DNA from: Vineibacter terrae
GTDB lineage: Bacteria > Pseudomonadota > Alphaproteobacteria > Reyranellales > Reyranellaceae
NCBI RefSeq assembly: GCF_008039615.1
Contig: NZ_VDUZ01000003.1
Span: forward strand, 124,001 to 188,000
Direction of reading: 5' to 3'
Length of the DNA stretch: 64,000 nucleotides
The notes beneath the pieces are model-generated. The model saw only the letters and a program-made list of their open reading frames with translations, did not search any database and was not told the origin of the DNA. Shown here one piece after another: positions 51,279 to 59,742 of this stretch. The number at the start of each line of letters is the position of its first letter. Position 1 is the first letter of the stretch. The position numbers were made by a program, and so were the translations under genes.

Positions 51279-52373
51279 ATGAGTCACCACGTCGCTCGGC
51301 ATAGTTTCAGTGATTTCGGCCAGTGCCGCGAGCAGCTGCAAGGCATCTGGGACATGGATGCCACGCAGCTCTCTGCCGGTCGCCTGTCGCTCACGCTCGA
51401 TTGCCTCGATGTCGGTGATGTCGTTCTCTCACATCTGCGCTTCGATCGCGCCGCCGCCGTCCGATCGATGGAGGCGCCCGGCTGGCGCGCGCTCATCGTG
51501 CACGTGTCACCTAAACGGTGGTGCGGGATTGACCTGCCGGCGGGCGCGTTCGTGGCGGTTCCATCGGGCCGCGAGGCCTGCGTGCTGTCGCACGAACCCT
51601 GGGAATCGATCGGCGTCTTCGTCCGCCATGAAACGTTGGCGGCGTGGGAGGCGCCGCTCGCGAATCTTGCCGATGCCGATCCTGAGTGTCGTGTCCTGGT
51701 CGCGCAGCCGGCTACCGTCCGACGCTATCGCGACTGGGTACGGATGGTATTCGAGGCGGCGTTGTCGGAGGGCGCGCAGGACGGCGCCGCGACGCGACCC
51801 GATGCCATTCTGGATGCCTTGAGGGAGCGCCTGGCCGAAGTGCTGAGCTGTCCGCGGCATCTCGAGGCGCAGCCGCCGCTCGTGCGTGTCGCGCGCTACG
51901 AGCTCGCGGTGGCCGCCATGAGGATGGTGCAGCAGGAGATGGAGCGGCGCATCACGGTGCGCGACCTGTCCCGGGGCCTGGGGGTGACGGAGCGGTCGTT
52001 GCAATACGCATTCATCAGGGTGATTGGTGTCACGCCCGCGCAATACATCCTGGCCGATCGCCTCAATCGCGCGCGCCGGCATCTGCTGCTGGGCCGCTCC
52101 GGCGCGACGGTGACGGCGGCCGCCTACGATCATCAGTTCGAGAATCTCAGCCGGTTCGCCCTGCAGTATGCGCGCCTGTTCGGCGAGCGCCCATCCGACA
52201 CGCTGCACGGGGCGCGCGCGGCCATGCACCACGCCGGGGCATCGCAACCATCCCAGGTTCCGGTCCAGCTGCCGAAGACCTGGCGCGATCCCTTGCCGCC
52301 CGGTGTCGCGGCCCATCATGTCGTGCCGTGCGGCTGCAGCCCGGCACCCGCTGCCGGAGGCTCCCGTGCCTGA
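51279..52373 (+). CDS. AraC-family transcriptional regulator
   Basis: A 364-residue regulator with an AraC-type DNA-binding domain at about 225-310 (ITVRDLSRGLGVTERSLQYAFIRVIGVTPAQYILADRLNRAR and the second HTH to RLFGERPSDTLHG). The N-terminal 215 residues are an effector/oligomerisation domain of the EutR/ornithine-type kind. The final 50 residues are Pro/Ala-rich. A GGGGAGAGG site precedes the ATG. It is divergent from the kinase gene over 180 bases, and overlaps the next gene by eight bases, so it heads an operon with a membrane protein and a BASS transporter. Confidence 0.87.
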   Translation: MSHHVARHSFSDFGQCREQLQGIWDMDATQLSAGRLSLTLDCLDVGDVVLSHLRFDRAAAVRSMEAPGWRALIVHVSPKRWCGIDLPAGAFVAVPSGREACVLSHEPWESIGVFVRHETLAAWEAPLANLADADPECRVLVAQPATVRRYRDWVRMVFEAALSEGAQDGAATRPDAILDALRERLAEVLSCPRHLEAQPPLVRVARYELAVAAMRMVQQEMERRITVRDLSRGLGVTERSLQYAFIRVIGVTPAQYILADRLNRARRHLLLGRSGATVTAAAYDHQFENLSRFALQYARLFGERPSDTLHGARAAMHHAGASQPSQVPVQLPKTWRDPLPPGVAAHHVVPCGCSPAPAAGGSRA

Positions 52374-53019
52374 GACCGATCCTGCCGCAACGGAGATGGC
52401 GCGCAGCGACTTCTGGCGCGAGATGCTGATCGCCGTCGTGATGGGGGTGGCGACGCTGGCAACCGGGTGGAGCAGCTATCAAAGCTCGCTGTGGGGCGGC
52501 ATCCAGACCTTTCGCCTCGCCGACATGGGCAGCATCGGCCGGCAGGCGGCGGTGAAGGAGGTCGAGCTCGGGCAGCAGCATGTGCTCGAGCTCTTCATGC
52601 TCGAACGCTTCCTGGATGCGCATGAGGACGGCGACGAGCGCCGTGCCGGCTTCCTGCTCGGGCGGCTGTCGCCCGAGCTGCAGGCGGCGACGCGGGCCTG
52701 GCTGGAGAGCCACCCAAAGGACAATCCCAAAGCCGCACGCTCGCCGTTCCAGGTCGAGGGGTATGTGCAGCCCGGCGCGGACGCGCTCGCCGAGCTGCGC
52801 CGCAAGCAGGCCGCCGCCTATGCCGCGGCCGACAACGCCAACAGGACCTCGGACAGCTATGTGCGGATCACCGTGTTCTTCGGGCTGGTGCTGTTCCTGG
52901 CCGGCATCAGCGCCGTCCTGAAGGGCCGTTGGCCGCGCCGCGGGCTGGTTGCCGCCAGCGTCGTGATCCTCGTGGTCACGTTGTTCTTCCTGGCCCGAAT
53001 GCCCCTGGCCGCCGGGTGA
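52366..53019 (+). CDS. Membrane protein of unknown function
   Basis: A 217-residue protein with a helix near 14-34 (LIAVVMGVATLATGWSSY) and two C-terminal helices near 168-187 (VRITVFFGLVLFLAGISAVL) and 194-213 (LVAASVVILVVTLFFLARM). A soluble segment of about 130 residues between them has charged helices (AAVKEVELGQQHVLELFMLE, DALAELRRKQAAAYAAADNA). I do not recognise the family; the layout resembles DUF4337-type proteins. The GTG start overlaps the AraC stop and has GGAGG upstream. The BASS transporter gene begins four bases after its stop. Confidence 0.75.
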   Translation: MPETDPAATEMARSDFWREMLIAVVMGVATLATGWSSYQSSLWGGIQTFRLADMGSIGRQAAVKEVELGQQHVLELFMLERFLDAHEDGDERRAGFLLGRLSPELQAATRAWLESHPKDNPKAARSPFQVEGYVQPGADALAELRRKQAAAYAAADNANRTSDSYVRITVFFGLVLFLAGISAVLKGRWPRRGLVAASVVILVVTLFFLARMPLAAG

Positions 53020-53023
53020 CGCC

Positions 53024-53881
53024 ATGACGCTTGCCAGCCTGCTGCCCATCGCATTGCAGTCGAGCATCTTCCTGCTCGTCCTCAGCCTCGGCCTGCAGGC
53101 CGACATCCGCTCGGCGTTGCACCTGTTCATGCGGCCGGCCGACTTGCTGCGCGCCATCGTCGCCATGAACGTGCTGGTGCCGGCATTCGCGCTGGCGGTG
53201 ATCCTGGTGTTCCAGCTGCCGCACGCGGTGGAGGTCGCCCTTGTCGCGATCGCGCTCTCGCCGGTGCCGCCGTTCCTGCCGCTCAAGGCGATGAAGGCAG
53301 GCGGGCAGCACGCCTACACCATCGGCCTGCTGGTGGCCGCCGCACTCCTGTCGATCGTGCTGATTCCGCTGGTCCTGCGGCTGATCGACCCCCTGTTTCC
53401 GGCGCGTCTGGCGATGCCGTCCGCCGCGATCGCCAAGGTCGTCGCGCTGAGCGTCCTTCTGCCCCTGGACATCGGCATCCTCGTGCGCGCTGTCGCGCCG
53501 GCAATCGCCGGGAAGGCCGCACGGCCGGTCATTGTGACGGCGGCCGTCGTGCTGGTGGTGGCCCTCGTGCCGGTGCTGATCACGGCATGGCCCGCGATCC
53601 TGTCGCTGATCGGCAATGGCACGGTGCTGGCGCTGGCAGCGCTCGTGGCGGTTGGTCTTGCCGCGGGCCATGCGCTGGCGGGCCCGGCGTCGGGCGAGAG
53701 CACCGTGCTGGCGCTCGCCAGCGGCGCCCGTCATCCCGGCGTCGCCATTGCGCTCGCCCATGCCAACTTCCCCGACGACACGCTCGTCCTGCCGGCGATG
53801 CTGCTCTACCTGGTGGTCGGGGCGCTGGTCGCGATGCCTTACGTGCAGTGGGCGAAGCGCAGCAGCGTCGTGCCGGGCTGA
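53024..53881 (+). CDS. BASS-family (bile acid:Na+ symporter-like) transporter
   Basis: A 285-residue permease with nine or ten hydrophobic helices, related to the bile acid:sodium symporter superfamily. VALVAIALSPVPPFLPLKAMKAGG near 71-94 corresponds to the first crossover motif and GESTVLALASGARHPGVAIALAHANFPDD near 225-253 to the second, where substrate and sodium bind. It is the third gene of a tight operon with AraC and a small membrane protein, four bases apart. Bacterial members carry organic acids, steroids or pantoate; the specificity here is unknown. Confidence 0.8.
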   Translation: MTLASLLPIALQSSIFLLVLSLGLQADIRSALHLFMRPADLLRAIVAMNVLVPAFALAVILVFQLPHAVEVALVAIALSPVPPFLPLKAMKAGGQHAYTIGLLVAAALLSIVLIPLVLRLIDPLFPARLAMPSAAIAKVVALSVLLPLDIGILVRAVAPAIAGKAARPVIVTAAVVLVVALVPVLITAWPAILSLIGNGTVLALAALVAVGLAAGHALAGPASGESTVLALASGARHPGVAIALAHANFPDDTLVLPAMLLYLVVGALVAMPYVQWAKRSSVVPG

Positions 53882-53932
53882 CCGCAGTCGGCGCCAGCTG
53901 GGCCGTCGGACATCGCATCGCCGGCCGGCGCA

Positions 53933-54082
53933 GGGCGATCGCATATGGCCCTCCTGTCATCCCGAGCGCAGCGAGGGATCTCCTGCGGCAAGACGCACGG
54001 TGCGCTATTCGCAGGAGATCCCTCGCTGCGCTCGGGATGACGGAAAGGCGCCAGCGCGGCGTCGCGCCATATGCGATCGCCC
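53933..54082. repeat. Composite element: family A hairpin inside perfect CATATG terminal repeats
   Basis: GGGCGATCGCATATGG (53933-53948) and CCATATGCGATCGCCC (54067-54082) are exact 16-base inverted repeats. They enclose a full family A hairpin (53956-54041). The 150-base unit has the layout of a miniature transposable element; no clear target duplication is visible at its edges, which are both GGCCGG-rich. Confidence 0.85.
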
Positions 54083-54233
54083 GGCCGGCCGGCGGACGTG
54101 CCGTGCCTGGCAGCCGGGTTCGGCTTTCGGATAGCGGCGGCGCCAGCTTCTGCCTAACGCTCACCCCAGTCCGTCGCTGCGGTCTGGCGACGGGAATGCT
54201 TGTTGCCGGCCCGTGGACCGGATGGGAGCCTTG

Positions 54234-56342
54234 ATGATGCGAAGGCCGTTCGCCATTCCGTTCGGCGTTGGCCTTCTGTGCCTCCTGGCGGTCATCCTGC
54301 TGCCCCTCGTGGGGACGCTGCTGGGCATCGGACGGTACACCTCGTCGCAGCTCGAGCAAGCCGTGCTCGCGGCGCGCAGCCAGGCGCTGGAATCGACCAT
54401 ATCCACCCTGGCCGATCAGGGCTTCCAACGCTTCGCCAACACGCAGCAGGCGCTGGCCGACAGCGGGGTCTACGCCGACGCTGCTGCGGTCATGACCAGG
54501 CACGACGCGCCGGGCCGCCTGGCGCTCGTCAACATGCTGAAGCGCCACCCCAACATGGCCGCGGGCTATGTCGGGTTCGGGGACGGCGGCTTCCTCTACG
54601 CCGCCCAGCTTGACCGGCTGGCCGACGTGCGGCGGCAAGAGATCGGTGCTCCGCAGAACGCCGTCACCGGCATCCGTACCATTGAAGGCGACGGCGACGG
54701 GCGCGTCGATCGCTGGGCGTTCCTCGATGCGAACGGGGCGGAGGTCGTCGGCACGCCGTGGCACCCGCAGGACTATGATCCACGTGAGCGGAGCTGGTTC
54801 ACCGAGGCGCTCGGCAGCGGCAGGCCGGTCATCACCGAGCCCTACACGTTCGCCGGGGCCGGCGGGATCGGCGTCACCATCGCGACACCCTTGCCGGACG
54901 GATCGGCGGTCATCGGCGCCGACCTGACGCTCGCCGCCGTGTCGCGGCTGCTGGTCGCCCACAAGGTCACGCCATCGAGCCTGATCGTGGTCGCGACTGA
55001 CAGCGGCGGCGTGCTGGCGCGGACCGACCTGCAGTCCGCATCCATGCGGGGCGATGTCGTGGGCTGGGCGCTGGCCGAGGTCCGGGCGCTGGCCGGACGC
55101 GGCGGCGAGGCCGCGACGGTCACGCGGTCGATGGCGGGCACGGAGATCCGCCTGGAGGCCCGCGCCCTGGCGCCCGCGCTGGGCCGGCGGCTCTATCTCG
55201 CGGTCGCGGCGCCGGTCGCGGAGCTCACGGCGGAGACCGGCGCGCTGATCCGGCGCTCCGCGATCGTCGCCGCCGTGGCCGTGCTGCTGGCGCTGGCCGG
55301 CGGCGCGTTCGCGGCCCGGCAGATGTCGGCGCCATTGTCGCGGATCGCCAACAAGACCGACCATTTCCGCCGCCTCGATTTTTCCGACGCCAGCCGGGTC
55401 GCCAGCCGCGTCAGCGAGATCGACCGCCTCGACCAGGCCGTCGAGCAGATGCGGGGCGGCCTCGAGCAGTTCGGCCGCTACGTGCCGCGCCAGCTGGTGC
55501 AGCGCGTCATCGAATCGCCGGCCGGCGCGGTGATCGGCGGCGCCCGCCAGCCGGTGACGGTACTGATCACCGACATCGCGGGCTTCTCGCAGACCGCCGA
55601 GGCGATGGAGCCGGAGCAGCTCGTCGAGCGGCTGTCGAAGTACCTCGAAAGCCTCGGCGGCGTGGTCATGGACCATGGCGGCACGATCGACAAGTATATC
55701 GGCGACAGCATCATGGCGATCTGGAACGCGCCCAGCGACGATGCGGACCACGTCGGGCGCGCCTGCCGGGCGGCGCTGGCGGCGGCGCATGCCAGCGAGC
55801 GGTTGGAATCGAAATGGACGCAGCGCGGACGCGCCGTGTTCCGCACGCGCTGCGGCTTGCACACCGGCATGGCGATCGTCGGCAATATCGGCTCGCTGGA
55901 CCGGATGAACTACACTGTCGTCGGCGCGGTGCCGAACGTCGCCTCGCGCATCGAAGCCCTGAACAAGGTCTACGGCACGCAGATCCTGGCCAGCGGCCAG
56001 GTGGCGGAGGCGGCCCGCGATGCGTTCATTTGGCGGGAGGTCGACATGGTCGTGCCGGCGGGCATGACGCGCATGCTGCAGGTCTACGAGCCGATGGCCG
56101 CGCGCTCGCCGGAAGCGGCCGCCGACCAGGCGCTCATCGAGGCGTTCGTCGAGCGCTGGCGTGTCGCGCTGGCGGCCTACCGGCGCGGCGACGTGGCGGT
56201 GGCAGGCGAGGCCTTCCGGGCGCTCGCTGCTGAGGACCCCAACGACGGTCCGTGCCGGACGTTCGTCGCCCGCTGCGAGATGCTGCTGAAGGACGGCGTG
56301 CCCGACGACTGGGACGGTGTCACGGTCTTTCGGGAGAAGTAG
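54234..56342 (+). CDS. Membrane-bound sensor adenylate/guanylate cyclase
   Basis: A 702-residue class III cyclase. One membrane helix lies at about 8-32 and a second near 343-362 (AIVAAVAVLLALAGGAFAA), with a periplasmic Cache-type sensor between them (GYVGFGDGGFLYAAQLDRL, AFLDANGAEVVG, DYDPRERSWFTEALGSGRPV, YTFAGAGGIGVTIATPL). A HAMP linker follows, then the catalytic domain (about 435-620) with metal aspartates in LITDIAGFSQ (about 446) and YIGDSIMAIWN, and NYTVVGAVPNVASRI. It should make cAMP or cGMP in response to a small periplasmic ligand. The ATG with GGGAG upstream was preferred to GTG or ATG codons 7 and 4 codons earlier. Confidence 0.9.
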   Translation: MMRRPFAIPFGVGLLCLLAVILLPLVGTLLGIGRYTSSQLEQAVLAARSQALESTISTLADQGFQRFANTQQALADSGVYADAAAVMTRHDAPGRLALVNMLKRHPNMAAGYVGFGDGGFLYAAQLDRLADVRRQEIGAPQNAVTGIRTIEGDGDGRVDRWAFLDANGAEVVGTPWHPQDYDPRERSWFTEALGSGRPVITEPYTFAGAGGIGVTIATPLPDGSAVIGADLTLAAVSRLLVAHKVTPSSLIVVATDSGGVLARTDLQSASMRGDVVGWALAEVRALAGRGGEAATVTRSMAGTEIRLEARALAPALGRRLYLAVAAPVAELTAETGALIRRSAIVAAVAVLLALAGGAFAARQMSAPLSRIANKTDHFRRLDFSDASRVASRVSEIDRLDQAVEQMRGGLEQFGRYVPRQLVQRVIESPAGAVIGGARQPVTVLITDIAGFSQTAEAMEPEQLVERLSKYLESLGGVVMDHGGTIDKYIGDSIMAIWNAPSDDADHVGRACRAALAAAHASERLESKWTQRGRAVFRTRCGLHTGMAIVGNIGSLDRMNYTVVGAVPNVASRIEALNKVYGTQILASGQVAEAARDAFIWREVDMVVPAGMTRMLQVYEPMAARSPEAAADQALIEAFVERWRVALAAYRRGDVAVAGEAFRALAAEDPNDGPCRTFVARCEMLLKDGVPDDWDGVTVFREK

Positions 56343-56413
56343 CGCCGCGGCCGGATGGCGGTGGCGTGTGGTGTGCCTGTCGCGCCGTGCTGCGGCGCCT
56401 GGAGGAGGCGATC

Positions 56414-57886
56414 ATGGGCAACGTCGTGAGTCTGGGGGGCAATATCGATCACAGCTATTACCGCCTGGTCCGGGCGCGCGAAGCGGGCTCGGTGGCGGAC
56501 AGCTTCATGGCCAGGCGCCCGTCGGTCGCGGAGCGCATGGCCGCCGGCAAGGCCCTGCGCGAGAAGACGCCGCGCGCCAGTCATGCCCGGTATGAGCCGC
56601 GCGCCGACCGGCCCGACCCGGTGGCGATCCTGGAGAAGCAGAACGAGACGCGCGTGCCGAAGCTGGTGCCGGTGCGCTATGCCCGCATGCTCGTCTCGCC
56701 CTTCACGTTCCTGCGTGGATCGGCGGCGGTGATGGCCGACGACCTGTCGGGCACGCCGGTCACCGGCATGATCGTCGCGGCCTGCGGCGACATGCACGTC
56801 TCCAATTTCGGTGTCTACGCCTCGGCCGAGCGCAACCTGGTCTTCTCGATCAACGATTTCGACGAGGTCCATCCCGGCCCCTGGGAATGGGATCTCAAGC
56901 GCCTGGCGGCCAGCGCTGCAGTGGCCGCTCGTTTCATGGGCGGCGACAAGAAGAAGGCCGAGGAGGCGGCGCAGGAGATCGTGCGCAGCTATCGCAAGCG
57001 CATGCGCCGCTACGCCCAGATGGGCTACCTGCAGATCTGGTACGACTATATCGACGAGCGCGCGGTGCTCGACGCCATCTCGCCGCGGCTGCGGCGCGGT
57101 GCGGAACGGGTGCTGGACAAGGCGCGCCAGAAGGGCCATGTGCAGGCGCTCGACAAGCTCACGGAGCAGGTCGACGGCGAGCATCGCCTGATCGAGGATC
57201 TGCCGCTGATCGTGCGCGAGACCCATTCTGACGGCGGCCTGCCGGCCAATGTCGCTATCGACCAGATGCTGCGTGCATATATCGACTCCCTCGGCGAGGA
57301 CCGCCGGGTGCTGCTGTCGCGCTACCGTATCGTCGACGTGGCGCGCAAGGTGGTGGGCGTGGGCAGCGTCGGCACGAGCTGCTGGGTGCTGCTGCTGCAG
57401 GGTGTCGACGGCGACGACCCGCTGTTCCTGCAGGTCAAGCAGGCGCAGGAATCCGTCCTTGCGCCCTATGTCGACATCAAGCTTCCGTTCGCCGACCACG
57501 GCCATCGCGTCGTGACCGGCCAGCGCCTGACCCAGGGCTCGCCCGACATCTTCCTCGGCTGGGGCCAGATCGACGGGCGGCACTTCTATGTGCGCCAGCT
57601 CGCCGACATGAAGGGCAGCGTCAAGTTCGGCGACCACGACGAGGCCGGCCTCGAGAGCTTCAACGACTATTGCAGCCTGTGCGGCTGGGCGCTGGCGCTG
57701 GCCCACGCCAAGAGCGGCGATGCGGCGATGATCGCCGGCTATTGCGGCAGCTCGGCCGCGCTCGACGAGGCGATCGGCAAGTTCGCCATGGCTTATCTGA
57801 AGCAGACCGAGCAGGATCACGAGACGCTCGACAAGGCGCGGCGCTCGGGCCGCATCAAGGTGGCATCGTCGGCGCTCGTCAAGTGA
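56414..57886 (+). CDS. DUF2252 family protein
   Basis: A 490-residue DUF2252 protein, a large family with a kinase-like fold but no established reaction. The central block ACGDMHVSNFGVYASAERN (about 124-142) followed by FSINDFDEVHPGPWEWDLKRLA (about 147-168) is the signature and resembles the H-x-x-N and D-F-D active-site motifs of aminoglycoside and choline kinases. QADMKGSVKFGDH-type sequence and LCGWALALAHAKSGDA near the C-terminus are also typical. GGAGGAGGCG precedes the ATG. It follows the cyclase by 71 bases and precedes an outer-membrane barrel gene by 32. Confidence 0.85.
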   Translation: MGNVVSLGGNIDHSYYRLVRAREAGSVADSFMARRPSVAERMAAGKALREKTPRASHARYEPRADRPDPVAILEKQNETRVPKLVPVRYARMLVSPFTFLRGSAAVMADDLSGTPVTGMIVAACGDMHVSNFGVYASAERNLVFSINDFDEVHPGPWEWDLKRLAASAAVAARFMGGDKKKAEEAAQEIVRSYRKRMRRYAQMGYLQIWYDYIDERAVLDAISPRLRRGAERVLDKARQKGHVQALDKLTEQVDGEHRLIEDLPLIVRETHSDGGLPANVAIDQMLRAYIDSLGEDRRVLLSRYRIVDVARKVVGVGSVGTSCWVLLLQGVDGDDPLFLQVKQAQESVLAPYVDIKLPFADHGHRVVTGQRLTQGSPDIFLGWGQIDGRHFYVRQLADMKGSVKFGDHDEAGLESFNDYCSLCGWALALAHAKSGDAAMIAGYCGSSAALDEAIGKFAMAYLKQTEQDHETLDKARRSGRIKVASSALVK

Positions 57887-57918
57887 CGCTGCGCACGCAT
57901 CAACCGCAGGGGGAACGG

Positions 57919-58680
57919 ATGCTGGTCGTTTCAAATCGTCTTCGGGGCTTCTTGGGCCGCGGCGTGGCAATGCTGGCCGCGATGGCTGTGGTCTGGCCGA
58001 TGCCGTCGGCAGCTCAGGGGGAGCCGTGGCAGTTCACCGTGACGCCCTATCTCTGGGTCGCCGGCATCAAGGGAAATACCGACAACCCGGCCTCCAGGGT
58101 CCACTTCGATCGGGATTTCAGCGACCTGTTCAGCAACCTGTCGGGCTTTCCGGTCATGCTCGGCGGCGAGGTGCGCAAGGGCAGGGTGGCGCTGGCCCTG
58201 GACATGATCTGGCTCAAGGTCTCGAGCCCGATCGAGACCCGCAATGTCCTGTTCAACGACGGAAAGGGCGATCTGTCGACATTCCAGTTCTCCGCGGTCG
58301 GCTTCTTCCGCGCGCTCGACCGGCCCGGGGGCTCGATCGAGATCGGCGGCGGCTTCAGGTTGTGGTCGGTGTCGAGCAAGGCATCCCTCAACGCCGGCCT
58401 CCTGCCGGCCAGGTCGACGAAGCTCGACACGACCTTCGCCGATCCCATCATCGCGGCCCGCTTCGAATGGCGCGTGTTCGACCGCTGGAGCCTTGCCGGC
58501 TACGGCGATGCCGGCCTCGGGGTCAGCGCCAACGTCACCTGGCAGGCGCTGGGCACCGTGAACTACCGGGCCGCGGACTGGCTCGACGTGAAGGTCGGGT
58601 GGCGCTACCTGTTTGTCGAGAAGAAGAAGCTCGACCTGGCGTTCAACGGCCCGATGCTGGCCCTGTCGTTCCGCTTCTGA
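57919..58680 (+). CDS. Outer-membrane beta-barrel protein
   Basis: A 253-residue exported protein. The signal peptide is about residues 1-33, ending MPSAAQG. The mature part is made of short alternating strands: WQFTVTPYLWVAGIKGN, VALALDMIWLKVSS, STFQFSAVGFFRAL, SIEIGGGFRLWSVS, WSLAGYGDAGLGVSANVTW, LDVKVGWRYLFVEKKKLDLAFNGPMLALSFRF. The terminal Phe is the usual assembly signal for BAM. It resembles small OmpW/OmpA-like eight-strand barrels. A GGGGGAACGG site precedes the ATG. It lies 32 bases after the DUF2252 gene, so the two are likely cotranscribed; function is unknown. Confidence 0.82.
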   Translation: MLVVSNRLRGFLGRGVAMLAAMAVVWPMPSAAQGEPWQFTVTPYLWVAGIKGNTDNPASRVHFDRDFSDLFSNLSGFPVMLGGEVRKGRVALALDMIWLKVSSPIETRNVLFNDGKGDLSTFQFSAVGFFRALDRPGGSIEIGGGFRLWSVSSKASLNAGLLPARSTKLDTTFADPIIAARFEWRVFDRWSLAGYGDAGLGVSANVTWQALGTVNYRAADWLDVKVGWRYLFVEKKKLDLAFNGPMLALSFRF

Positions 58681-58832
58681 GGGCAGGCGCACCTCGCGAT
58701 CGGACCGGGCCCTTCGTCCAGCATGCGGCAAAGGCCGGCGCGGTCGATATTGCCATTTGGGAATGGCGGGCGCATGCATGGCCATGCCAGAGCTGGTTCC
58801 TTGCCCCACCGTTTCTGTCGACAGGTGACGTG

Positions 58833-59330
58833 ATGAGCACGTTCGACGATTACATGGTTGTTCCCGAGATGTCGCTCCTGGACAAGACACGCATCCAGGC
58901 CCAGGTCCTCGTGCCGGTGCTGCGGGCGTTGCGCGCGGAATTCGGCAAGGACAAAGTCGATGCCGTGGCCAGGAAAGCGTTGCGCGACTGGTCGCGCGAG
59001 GTTTTTGCCGCGATCGGCGCCGGGATCGACGGCAGCCAGCGGCGCAAATGGGCCACCATGCAGGACGCCTTGTTCCAGGTGACCGGCCGGGAAGTGAGCG
59101 TCGAGGAGCGCCGCCACGACAAGGAGGCGTTCGAGTTCGACGTGACGCACTGCCGCTTCGCCGAGTTCTTCCGCGCCCTCGACGAGCCCGAGCTTGGCGC
59201 GCTGCTGGTGTGCGCCACCGATATCGACATCACCGCGGCCGGCGGCGGCGAGGTCAGCCTGGAGCGTGCCCAGACCATCATGAACGGCGCCCCCAGCTGC
59301 ACGTTCCGCTACCGGTTCGCGCCGCGCTGA
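58833..59330 (+). CDS. L-2-amino-thiazoline-4-carboxylic acid (ATC) hydrolase family protein
   Basis: A 165-residue protein matching the ATC hydrolase family, named for the Pseudomonas enzyme that opens the thiazoline ring on the route to L-cysteine. The conserved middle reads FDVTHCRFAEFFRALDEPELGALLVCATDID (about 111-141), with paired Cys residues, and the C-terminal block is LERAQTIMNGAPSCTFRYRF. AGGTGA lies upstream of the ATG. Many members have no thiazoline activity, so the name is a family label. No other cysteine or thiazoline genes adjoin it. Confidence 0.78.
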   Translation: MSTFDDYMVVPEMSLLDKTRIQAQVLVPVLRALRAEFGKDKVDAVARKALRDWSREVFAAIGAGIDGSQRRKWATMQDALFQVTGREVSVEERRHDKEAFEFDVTHCRFAEFFRALDEPELGALLVCATDIDITAAGGGEVSLERAQTIMNGAPSCTFRYRFAPR

Positions 59331-59344
59331 CGCGCATCTTCACT

Positions 59345-59731
59345 GTCATCCCGAGCGTTCACTGTCATCCCGGGCGCAGCGAGGGATCTCCTGCGGTAGG
59401 GCGCACCGTGCGCCATTCACAGGAGATCCCTCGCTGCGCTCGGAGCTTGTGACTTAATCCTTTCCCGCGGAGGGGTAGGGCTATCGCATGTGGGGTTTCG
59501 ACTACCTTCCCCAGCTTGCGGGGGAAGGTGCCCGAAGGGCGGATGGGGGGTGGTGCAACGCCGCGGGTGCTTGATGGGATGCACCATTTGCGTTGAAGCG
59601 CCCCCCATCTGGCGCTTCGCGCCACCTTCCCCCGCAAGCGGGGGAAGGTAGTCAAAAACCGACGCTCCCATCCATATGCGATATCCCTGCCCATCCGGGG
59701 GAAGATCAAGATCACAAACGCTCGGGATGAC
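59345..59731. repeat. Family A repeat split by another element
   Basis: Left ends occur at 59345 and 59364; the hairpin proceeds to the right arm CCTCGCTGCGCTCG ending at 59442. Then foreign sequence intervenes, and the arm resumes at 59725 with GGATGAC, ending at 59731. With the interruption and one CGCTCGG copy removed, the arm reads exactly like the other family A copies. Confidence 0.85.
59444..59718. mobile_element. MITE-like family B element inserted in a family A repeat
   Basis: The element is bounded by a 7-base direct repeat, CGCTCGG, at 59437-59443 and 59719-59725. Its ends are inverted: AGCTTGTGACTTAATC on the left against TTTGTGATCTTGATC read from the right, and GGGCTATCGCATGTGG (59478-59493) against the reverse complement of CCATATGCGATATCCC (59672-59687). 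The core (about 59510-59650) is a family B palindrome with CCTTCCCC...GGGGAAGG arms. It encodes no protein, so mobility would need a transposase from elsewhere. Confidence 0.75.
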
Positions 59732-59742
59732 AGGCGGTGCGA

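Noticed and set aside
53933-54082. A target-site duplication around the CATATG composite
   Set aside because: Both flanks are GGCCGG-rich, but no direct repeat of fixed length could be aligned next to the ends.
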